From Actinomycetota bacterium (GTDB lineage Bacteria > Actinomycetota > Coriobacteriia > Anaerosomatales > UBA912), in contig JAMDCK010000019.1 in NCBI GenBank assembly GCA_023488435.1, positions 1 to 50,966 of the forward strand: a stretch of DNA of 50,966 bases, read 5' to 3'. Under the pieces are notes generated by a model. That model was given only the letters and a program-made list of their open reading frames with translations. It had not been told where the DNA came from and did no database searches. Both the position numbers and the translations under genes were made by a program. Of the stretch, positions 44,444 to 50,966 are shown piece after piece (the stretch's first letter is position 1; each line of letters begins with the position of its first letter).

Positions 44444-45997
44444 ATGGGACATCATACACGTTACCTGGATACGCGCGGGCTCGACCTCTCGATGCCGACC
44501 TTCTCGGCTGCTGTGGTGAAGGGGATCGCAGCCAGCGGCGGCCTCTACGTGCCAGATTCGCTGCCGAGTCTGTCGCTCCAGCAGATCGCCCGATTCGCCG
44601 AGTGGCCCTATTCGCAGCGCGCCGCCGAGGTCTTCAAGTTGCTCGGTGTGGACCTCGACGAAGCCACGATACAAGACCTCATGCAGCGGTCGTATGGTCC
44701 CCAGTGGAGCGACCAGCGCATCGCCCCGGTCGTCTCGCTTGGCTCGGGCATGCACGTGCTGGAGCTTTGGCACGGCCCGACCAGCGCGTTCAAGGACATG
44801 GCGCTGCAGTGCATGCCGCTGTTCTTCTCGGCATCCGTGGAGTCCATGCGGGAGCGCGGGCAAGCCACCGATGACTTCCTGATCCTGGTCGCAACCTCTG
44901 GCGACACCGGCAAGGCCGCCCTTGATGGATTCGCCGACCGCGCGCACATCAAGATCGCCGTCTTCTACCCTGACCAGGGTGTATCCGACATCCAACGCAA
45001 ACAGATGGTGACGCAGACAGGCGAGAACGTGAACGTCTTCGGGGTCAGGGGCAACTTCGACGACTGTCAGACCGCTATCAAGGATGCCTTCGCTGACGCG
45101 CCCTTCAACACGATTCTCGCCGATGAGCATGGCTTCGTGTTGTCCTCGGCGAACTCGATCAACTTCGGCAGGTTGGCCCCACAGATCGTCTACTACATCA
45201 GCGCCTATGCCGATCTGCTCGCCGAAGGGTCGCTCAATCCCGGTCAACCCATGGACGTCTGCGTCCCGACTGGGAACTTCGGCAACATCCTTGCGGCATA
45301 CTACGCAAAGCTCATGGGAGTCCCGATCGGACGCCTTGTGTGCGCAAGCAACGAGAACCGGGTGCTCGCCGACTTCATCGAGACTGGCATCTACGACATC
45401 GCCGAGAGGGACTTCGTGACCACGCCCTCACCCTCGATGGATATCCTCGTGTCGAGCAACCTCGAAAGGCTGCTCTACCACCTTGCCGGTCCCGAGCGGG
45501 TGCGCGAGTGGAGTGAGGCGCTACGCACCCACGGACGCTTCGAGGTCGATCCGGACACCCTCAGCCAGCTGCAGGAGCACTTCTGCGCCGGCTGGGTCGA
45601 CAACGACTCTGCGCTTCTGACGATCAAAGAGGTGCTCGACGAGTCCGGCTATCTGATGGATCCCCACACCGCCGTCGCTTGGCGCATCGCACATGCCGAG
45701 AAGTCCGACAACCCCATGCTGGTCGTTTCGACAGCGGCGTGGGCGAAGTTCGGGGACAGCGTGCTCAAGGCCATCCTGGGGGTACCATACAGCGCCCCGC
45801 TTCCCGAGGACTATGCCCGCCTCGGCGGTGTCGGTATGCTGAAAGCGGTCCAGAAGCTGACCTCGGCATCGATAGCTCCTATCCCCGACTCGCTCGCGCG
45901 GCTTGAAGAGACACCGGAGCGCTTCACCGCAGTCGTCGACTCCGGGCACGAGGCCGTTGAGACAGCGGTCCTCGATTGGCTACGATCCGCCGAATAG
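44444..45997 (+). CDS. thrC: Threonine synthase
   Basis: A 517-residue PLP enzyme that converts O-phosphohomoserine to threonine and phosphate. Its size and the N-terminal YLDTRGLDLSMPTFSAAVVK match the longer class of threonine synthase. The PLP lysine is in LWHGPTSAFKDMALQCMPLF (about 106-125), with ATSGDTGKAALDGFAD and VPTGNFGNILAAYYAKLMGV for phosphate binding. It lies 42 bases from the divergent homoserine-kinase-like gene. The gap is so short that promoters must overlap the coding region or be shared. Confidence 0.96.
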   Translation: MGHHTRYLDTRGLDLSMPTFSAAVVKGIAASGGLYVPDSLPSLSLQQIARFAEWPYSQRAAEVFKLLGVDLDEATIQDLMQRSYGPQWSDQRIAPVVSLGSGMHVLELWHGPTSAFKDMALQCMPLFFSASVESMRERGQATDDFLILVATSGDTGKAALDGFADRAHIKIAVFYPDQGVSDIQRKQMVTQTGENVNVFGVRGNFDDCQTAIKDAFADAPFNTILADEHGFVLSSANSINFGRLAPQIVYYISAYADLLAEGSLNPGQPMDVCVPTGNFGNILAAYYAKLMGVPIGRLVCASNENRVLADFIETGIYDIAERDFVTTPSPSMDILVSSNLERLLYHLAGPERVREWSEALRTHGRFEVDPDTLSQLQEHFCAGWVDNDSALLTIKEVLDESGYLMDPHTAVAWRIAHAEKSDNPMLVVSTAAWAKFGDSVLKAILGVPYSAPLPEDYARLGGVGMLKAVQKLTSASIAPIPDSLARLEETPERFTAVVDSGHEAVETAVLDWLRSAE

Positions 45998-46046
45998 CGC
46001 CTCGCGGTTAGATTTGCGACAGCATGCGCGGCCGGACGACCGAAAC

Positions 46047-47105
46047 CTACATGGTAGCCATCTGGGCATTCGAGAAGCGGCGCTTGTAAGAGGTCATGTA
46101 TGCGGTCTTGCGCTCAAGTGCATCTATCACCGCGTTGGAGAAGTTGACCTTCTCGAACTTCTGAGCGCTTCCGAGTCCGCCCGGCGAGAACACGTTGACC
46201 TCCATCAGCTTGTCTCCGACGATATCGAGGCCGACCAAGAACATCCCATCGGCAACAAGTTTGGGCCGAACGATCTCGGCGATCCTAAGGTGCGCTTCAG
46301 TGATCTCGGCTGGCGCGATTGCACCTCCCGCATGGACGTTTGAACGGATGTCGTCACCGGTCCTCACGCGCCGAAACGCTGCGTACTTGCCTTTGTATCG
46401 CAACGGCTGCCCGTTCATCATGAACAATCTAGTGTCGCCTTCTTCTGCGCCAGGTAGATACTCCTGTACGATCACATAGCCGTCCCGGGTAAGTGCGTCG
46501 ATCATCTGATTGAGATTCCGGGTGGTTGCATGGTCGACTAGAAACACTCCTTTGCCGCCCGATCCCTGCAACGGCTTGATGATCGCTCGGCCATCCTCCT
46601 GTTTGACGAATTCCTTGATTTCATGACGATCCCGCGTAATCAAAGTACGGGGCCGGACCTCCTCCGGGAACTGCTGGAAGTACATCTTGTTCATGGCCTT
46701 GCCAAGCCCATTGGGGTCGTTCAAGACGATCACCCCGTTACGCATAGCGAGTCGGCCGAAGTCGACACCGGCGTTTTGCTTCCAGCCCTCTTCCACATCT
46801 TGTGCGGGGTCGTTCCTGAGCATCAGCACATCGAGTTCGTCGACTGTGATCCTGCGGGTCCTCGCTTTGCTCGATCGAAGTCCTGCTACGTATGGTTCGC
46901 CCGACTTGTACTTGTCCTTTGGCGCATGGCGAGCACGAGCGCGTATCTTCTCATCCGGATCGTAGGCGAAATCTCCCGGGGTCATCACCCAGGCCTCATG
47001 ACCTCTGTTGATTGCGGCCATGGCCAACCTTGTGGTTGTATATCCCGCTTGTTCGGTCTCGATATCATTGACTAAGAAACCGATCTTGAGTCGATCCACG
47101 TTCAT
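46047..47105 (-). CDS. ATP-grasp ligase, glutathione-synthetase-like
   Basis: A 352-residue ATP-grasp enzyme. The N-terminal domain (LKIGFLVNDIETEQAGYTTT; MLRNDPAQDVEEGW) resembles GshB. The ATP-grasp domain has AIIKPLQGSGGKGVFLVDHA (ATP-binding loop), VIVQEYLPGAEEGDTRLFMM and FLVGLDIVGDKLMEVNVFSP with the metal-binding Glu/Asn. GshB joins glycine to gamma-glutamylcysteine, but no gamma-glutamylcysteine synthetase is nearby and actinobacteria usually lack glutathione, so another amide-forming ligase is likely. The ATG overlaps the upstream amidohydrolase stop by four bases. Confidence 0.8.
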   Translation of the reverse strand: MNVDRLKIGFLVNDIETEQAGYTTTRLAMAAINRGHEAWVMTPGDFAYDPDEKIRARARHAPKDKYKSGEPYVAGLRSSKARTRRITVDELDVLMLRNDPAQDVEEGWKQNAGVDFGRLAMRNGVIVLNDPNGLGKAMNKMYFQQFPEEVRPRTLITRDRHEIKEFVKQEDGRAIIKPLQGSGGKGVFLVDHATTRNLNQMIDALTRDGYVIVQEYLPGAEEGDTRLFMMNGQPLRYKGKYAAFRRVRTGDDIRSNVHAGGAIAPAEITEAHLRIAEIVRPKLVADGMFLVGLDIVGDKLMEVNVFSPGGLGSAQKFEKVNFSNAVIDALERKTAYMTSYKRRFSNAQMATM

Positions 47106-47902
47106 CCCTTCTTCGTTCGTACCGAGCGGCTACCGCTATGCGCATGCACGGCACGAGTGATCGAATGTGAAGCTGCTATCAGGGCCTGTCGTCGCCTCTC
47201 CAGCTCTAGCTCATCCGTCAATCCAGTCCACTCATCCATGTAGTTCTTCTTGAATTCGATCGCCAGAGCGCATCCCGCTCCCGAAAAGCCTTCGTTCACC
47301 CAGGTCGGGAAGTGCCCGCCCATGAATTTGACGTTCTCCCTTACGTCGAGATCGAGCGATGCGACTGCCTCACTGAAGGCCTGAACCACATGGCCCCATC
47401 TTGCCGAATCGACCGATCTAGTTCCTAAATTCACCTCGGGATTTCCCTCGATTTCGGCAGGGTCTCCCATTGGGCCATTGCGTCTGTGGTTATACGAATG
47501 CACATCGAACACTACGCAGTATCCGTGTGCATCTATGGTCCGCTCGATCAACTCGCGAGCGACTCGATAGAAGGCATCATAGTACTCGAGAGAGCGGGCG
47601 ACTATCTCTGGCTCCAGTGGCTCGGACCATAGATCTAGCCCCCAAGAGTCTTCAGGACCCTGATAGATAGCGCGGTTTCGATCTCGGTTCAAATCGGCCT
47701 CGAACCGAGATCGCGCTGCTGTAATCGTGCTGCACCCGATGTCCATGATGCGGTCGGTGCCGGGATCTTCTTCGTACGCAAGCTCTTTGCGCTGCAACTG
47801 CACTCGACCGAGCAGCTCCTCACGCATGTATGTTCCTGCGTGAAGGGCTACCGCAATGATTGGGGTCCCGCGATCGATGACCTTCGCTACTGAGGGTTCC
47901 AT
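47102..47902 (-). CDS. N-formylglutamate-amidohydrolase-family protein
   Basis: A 266-residue putative zinc amidohydrolase. HAGTYMREELLG (His near 22), FEADLNRDRNRAIYQGPEDS and VFDVHSYNHRRNGPMG (about 146-161, metal His) match the FGase family. FGase itself releases glutamate from N-formylglutamate in histidine breakdown, but no hut gene is present. Its stop overlaps the ATP-grasp start, so the two act together. It begins 29 bases after pstB in the same direction and may be transcribed with the phosphate operon. The ribosome binding site is weak. Confidence 0.8.
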   Translation of the reverse strand: MEPSVAKVIDRGTPIIAVALHAGTYMREELLGRVQLQRKELAYEEDPGTDRIMDIGCSTITAARSRFEADLNRDRNRAIYQGPEDSWGLDLWSEPLEPEIVARSLEYYDAFYRVARELIERTIDAHGYCVVFDVHSYNHRRNGPMGDPAEIEGNPEVNLGTRSVDSARWGHVVQAFSEAVASLDLDVRENVKFMGGHFPTWVNEGFSGAGCALAIEFKKNYMDEWTGLTDELELERRRQALIAASHSITRAVHAHSGSRSVRTKKG

Positions 47903-47931
47903 GGAGTCGACTCTGTGGCTCTCTGCAGCTC

Positions 47932-48720
47932 TTAGCCGAAACGACCCGTGATGTACTCTTCGGTCCGCTTATCCGAAGGGTTGGTGAACATCATCCGGGT
48001 CTCGCCCATCTCGATTAGCGATGCCGGTCTTTCCATGCTGTCGCGAAGCATGAATGCGGTTTGATCGGATACGCGAGCCGCCTGCTGCATGTTGTGCGTA
48101 ACGATGACGATCGTTACCGATTCCTTGAGAGTAGCGATAGTATCCTCGATCTGCTGGGTCGAGATTGGGTCAAGAGAGGATGCTGGTTCGTCCATCAAGA
48201 GCACCTCGGGATCGGTCGCCAAAGCCCTTGCGATACACAGTCTCTGCTGCTGGCCACCGGAAAGCTCGAACGCATGCTTCTTGAGCAGATCCTTGACTTC
48301 CTTCCACAGTGCAGCCCTACGCAGTGAGTCCTCGACGATCTGATCCAGTTCGGCCTTCTTCTTGACGCCATGCGTGCGCGGGCCGTAAGCAACATTGTCG
48401 TAGATGGTCATCGGGAAGGGGTTGGGCTTCTGAAAGACCTGCCCTACACGCTTTCTGAGCTCCACCGGATCGACGGCTCGACTATCATAAATGTCGACTC
48501 CATCGAGTAGCAGTTTGCCCTCGATAGTCACGTTGCCGATCTCATCGTTCATGCGGTTGAGACACCTGAGCAGCGTGGACTTCCCGCAACCGGAAGGGCC
48601 GATCAGGGCGGTCACGGATTCTGCCGGTATGTGCATGGAAACACCTGCAACAGCCGTCTCCGTGCCGTAGGTGACCGCGACATCGGTCAACTCGAATGAG
48701 CCGAGATTATTGCTTACCAT
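47932..48720 (-). CDS. pstB: Phosphate ABC transporter ATPase
   Basis: A 262-residue ATPase of the high-affinity phosphate importer. Seen: [20 protein letters not shown] (Walker A plus PstB-typical RCLNRMND), [52 protein letters not shown] and [17 protein letters not shown], all strongly PstB. A longer reading to 48810 is rejected because GGAG precedes the ATG at 48720. The start overlaps the pstA end by seven bases. No phoU follows; the next genes are the amidohydrolase/ATP-grasp pair. Confidence 0.97.
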   Translation of the reverse strand: MVSNNLGSFELTDVAVTYGTETAVAGVSMHIPAESVTALIGPSGCGKSTLLRCLNRMNDEIGNVTIEGKLLLDGVDIYDSRAVDPVELRKRVGQVFQKPNPFPMTIYDNVAYGPRTHGVKKKAELDQIVEDSLRRAALWKEVKDLLKKHAFELSGGQQQRLCIARALATDPEVLLMDEPASSLDPISTQQIEDTIATLKESVTIVIVTHNMQQAARVSDQTAFMLRDSMERPASLIEMGETRMMFTNPSDKRTEEYITGRFG

Positions 48721-49577
48721 CTCATCTTTCTCCTCTGATTCGATCGCCAAGTGGCGATGATCACATTCAATATGCTGATTCCAGCAACCAAGACCAGTGC
48801 TGTTCCCCAAACCATCTGCGGTGCATCTTTAGTTGCTTGGGTCGCCATGATGAACAAATGATACGGCAGCGCCATCGTCTGCGACATCGGGGATGTGGCG
48901 ATAGGGGCGAAGAAGGCCACCGCTGTTAACAGGATTGGTGCCGTCTCCCCAGCAGCTCTAGAGAGCCCAAGTATCGAGCCGGTCACAATCCCTGGTGCTG
49001 CCGCTGGCAACACCACCCGGCCAATCGTTCTCAGCCTAGTAGCACCAAGCGCCAGCGAAGCCTGCCTCAAGTCGCTTGGGATCTGCCGAAGTGCCTCTTC
49101 GGTTGCCGTGATGATCACGGGCAGAGTCAGGCACGCCAGAGTTGCTGCACCCGCCAGTACGGACCGGCCCCACCCGAATACGCTCACGAACAGAGCTAGG
49201 CCGAACAATCCGTAGACCACCGACGGAACTCCAGCCATGTTGGCGATCGCCAGTCTGATGATCCTCGTTCTTCTGGTGCGAGGGGCGTATTCGGCGAGGT
49301 ATATGCCCGCCATCACTCCAATAGGAATGGTGAACAGAGCGGTCCCCAGCGTAAGAAGGAATGTGCCCACTATGGCGGGCAGAATCCCGCCCTCGGTCAT
49401 GAACCTTCGTGGAGGCTCGGTAATGAACTCGAGGCTCACAAAGCCGATGCCCCTGCTGAAGATATAGCCTACGAAGAGCAGTGCCACACCAAGCGAGAGA
49501 ACGGCGCACGCACCAAGAACGATCTTGGCGATCATCTCGTTGGCGCGAGCGCGCTTTATCCTGGTTCTGACGTTCAT
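48714..49577 (-). CDS. pstA: Phosphate ABC transporter permease PstA
   Basis: A 287-residue membrane protein with about six hydrophobic segments. [40 protein letters not shown], the EAA-like loop ([20 protein letters not shown]) and [14 protein letters not shown] are PstA-typical. I chose the ATG at 49577, which overlaps the pstC stop (ATGA) and has AAGGAG nine bases upstream. The ATG at 49586 has no spacing to that site. It forms the channel with PstC. Confidence 0.95.
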   Translation of the reverse strand: MNVRTRIKRARANEMIAKIVLGACAVLSLGVALLFVGYIFSRGIGFVSLEFITEPPRRFMTEGGILPAIVGTFLLTLGTALFTIPIGVMAGIYLAEYAPRTRRTRIIRLAIANMAGVPSVVYGLFGLALFVSVFGWGRSVLAGAATLACLTLPVIITATEEALRQIPSDLRQASLALGATRLRTIGRVVLPAAAPGIVTGSILGLSRAAGETAPILLTAVAFFAPIATSPMSQTMALPYHLFIMATQATKDAPQMVWGTALVLVAGISILNVIIATWRSNQRRKMRW

Positions 49578-50500
49578 CGGCGCCATCTCCTTCGCTGACG
49601 CTCAAGAACGATGTCTGCAGCAAGGTTGACAATGAAGGTCACTGCGAACAAGAAAAAGCCCATGAAGAACAGTGCCGAGAAGTGCAAGCCACCCCGAACC
49701 GTCTCGCCCATCTCGTTGGCGATGGTGCCAGGCAGGGTCCTTACCGAGACCAGTGGGTCGGTCGGTATGATGCCCGCATTTCCCGCCAGCATCAAGACGA
49801 CCATCGTCTCACCGATAGCCCGACCCAAGCCGAGCATGACAGCGGCGAAGATGCCCGACGACGCCGCGGGGATTACAACCTTGTAAGTAGTTTGCCAGCG
49901 GGTATTCCCTAGTGCGGCCGAGCCCTGACGCAGCTCGTTCGGGACTGCATGGAGGGCATCCTCGGAAATCGAGATGATTGTAGGGAGGCACATGAAGCCA
50001 ACCATCATCCCGGCGGTCATGGCTGTGAGCCCTGTTGCAGTTCCAAAAGTCTCCCGCACCCAGGGAGCCAGTATCGCAAGACCGATCAGCCCTAGGACCA
50101 CCGAAGGGATGGCGGCCATGAACTCGATGATCGATTTAGCGATTTCCTTGACCCGTTTGCCTGTGAACTCCGAGATGAACACCGCCGACATGATCCCGAG
50201 AGGTACGGATATCGAAAGTGCTACCAAGGTCGCCCAAAGAGAGCCTGTGATCGCTGGCAAGAATCCAAACTGCTGATTCTTGGAGGTCGGGAACCAGCTT
50301 TCGCCGAACAGCATGTTGAGTACGCCAACCTCCTGCATCGCACGCATCCCACTGAGGAAAAGGAACACGGCGATGGCAGCAAGAACTATTATTGCGGTCC
50401 ATCCCGAGGCGGTGATCAAAAATTTGATCAACAGTTCGACCGCCCGGGATGAGCCCGGGCGGTCGTTACGCCTCACATTTGAAATTGTGGGGTTTTTCAT
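49574..50500 (-). CDS. pstC: Phosphate ABC transporter permease PstC
   Basis: A 308-residue membrane protein with about six hydrophobic segments. FGFLPAITGSLWATLVALSI, AVFISEFTGKRVKEIAKSII, AIPSVVLGLIGLAILAPWVR and the coupling loop GSAALGNTRWQTTYKVVIPA identify PstC. The ATG at 50500 is preferred to a TTG nine bases upstream; the ribosome binding site is weak. It begins 12 bases after the pstS stop. Confidence 0.95.
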   Translation of the reverse strand: MKNPTISNVRRNDRPGSSRAVELLIKFLITASGWTAIIVLAAIAVFLFLSGMRAMQEVGVLNMLFGESWFPTSKNQQFGFLPAITGSLWATLVALSISVPLGIMSAVFISEFTGKRVKEIAKSIIEFMAAIPSVVLGLIGLAILAPWVRETFGTATGLTAMTAGMMVGFMCLPTIISISEDALHAVPNELRQGSAALGNTRWQTTYKVVIPAASSGIFAAVMLGLGRAIGETMVVLMLAGNAGIIPTDPLVSVRTLPGTIANEMGETVRGGLHFSALFFMGFFLFAVTFIVNLAADIVLERQRRRWRR

Positions 50501-50512
50501 CAATCTCAATCT

Positions 50513-50966
50513 CTATTGGATCGGAACAAAGCCCTGGTCTGAAACTACTGCATCGCCAGCCTCACTCGCAACCCAATCAAGGAAGGCCTGAACGACTCCA
50601 CTAGGAGCACCATTGCTGTACATGTACAGGTAACGAGAGAGAGGATAACTCTCATCCTTTGCTGTTTCAATACTTGCCAAGACACCGTCAAGCTCGAGCA
50701 CCTTGGTTTCTGCCGTGGCGTAGCCCAGTCCGATGTACCCGATCGAGGCTGCATTCTGGCTTACCTCTGTGACGATTGCGCGATTCGAAGGCAGCAACAT
50801 GGCTTCCTTGGCGAACTCCGCATTCTCGTCCTCAGCCGCTACAACTTCCTCCTTGAAGTACTCGTAGGTTCCGGAGGCGCTGTCGCGTGATAGAAGAACG
50901 ATAGCCAAGTCGGGACCGCCGACCTCATTCCAGTTCGTGATCTCGCCTCTGTAGATGGCCCCAAGC
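50513..50966 (-). CDS. pstS: Phosphate-binding protein PstS (C-terminal part)
   Basis: The gene runs off the right edge, so only the C-terminal 150 residues are seen. The fragment opens with LGAIYRGEITNWNEVGGPDL, then VLLSRDSASGTYEYF (phosphate-binding Ser/Arg/Asp/Ser-Gly-Thr loop), SQNAASIGYIGLGYA and ends VSDQGFVPIQ. These are standard PstS features. It is the first gene seen of pstS-C-A-B. Signal peptide and promoter lie outside the window. Confidence 0.95.
   Translation of the reverse strand, partial: LGAIYRGEITNWNEVGGPDLAIVLLSRDSASGTYEYFKEEVVAAEDENAEFAKEAMLLPSNRAIVTEVSQNAASIGYIGLGYATAETKVLELDGVLASIETAKDESYPLSRYLYMYSNGAPSGVVQAFLDWVASEAGDAVVSDQGFVPIQ

Noticed and set aside
44402-45247. 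N-terminal extension of the phosphoglycerate-mutase-like gene
   Set aside because: It lies antisense to thrC and is Arg/His-rich; the GTG at 44401 has a ribosome binding site and begins the family core.

Overview
The window comes from a high-GC, Gram-positive-type bacterium. I infer an anaerobic actinomycete, perhaps Coriobacteriia-like. The reasons are CWB2 cell-wall-binding repeats, a LytR-CpsA-Psr glycopolymer ligase, a MetF/MetV pair beside a MetH that lacks the reactivation domain, lipoprotein-type solute-binding proteins and no outer-membrane genes. The taxonomic call is inference. I saw no rRNA, tRNA, CRISPR array, transposase or phage gene. No stretch over 300 bases lacks a gene.

Layout. 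Positions 1-36317 are all on the minus strand. In transcription order (high to low coordinate) they hold: a two-CW cysteine-rich protein and a Nudix hydrolase; a one-carbon cluster metH-metV-metF followed by lpdA; murA and fabZ; a surface-glycan region (28229 down to about 11267); a nucleoside/methionine-salvage group (purine nucleoside phosphorylase, ahcY, mtnA) with an AEC transporter and comF; an amino-acid ABC transporter with two binding proteins; hpf; and an uncharacterised gene. Positions 36496-43190 are on the plus strand: a SHOCT small membrane protein, a heterodimeric ABC exporter, a PadR regulator and an iron-sulfur-flavoprotein-like gene. A phosphoglycerate-mutase-like gene (minus, proposed alternative homoserine kinase) is divergent from thrC (plus). 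The right end, on minus, is pstSCAB followed by an N-formylglutamate-amidohydrolase-like gene and an ATP-grasp gene.

How the genes work together. The glycan region encodes what looks like a complete WbpA-B-E-D-I set for a 2,3-diacetamido uronic acid nucleotide sugar (UDP-GlcNAc3NAcA/UDP-ManNAc3NAcA). It also has two glycosyltransferase-like proteins, a Wzy-like membrane polymerase, two DUF4330-like proteins, an LCP ligase and two secreted CWB2 proteins. The natural reading is a wall-attached acidic polysaccharide and, possibly, the proteins that dock on it.

The window carries three exact tandem duplications with at most one base of junction homology: 846 bp inside ahcY, 707 bp across the LCP/DUF354 boundary, and 1390 bp across the ABC/PadR/flavoprotein genes. 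Each leaves a chimera or an over-long gene, and collapsing each restores normal genes. They are either assembly artefacts or very recent duplications, and this should be settled before the affected genes are interpreted.
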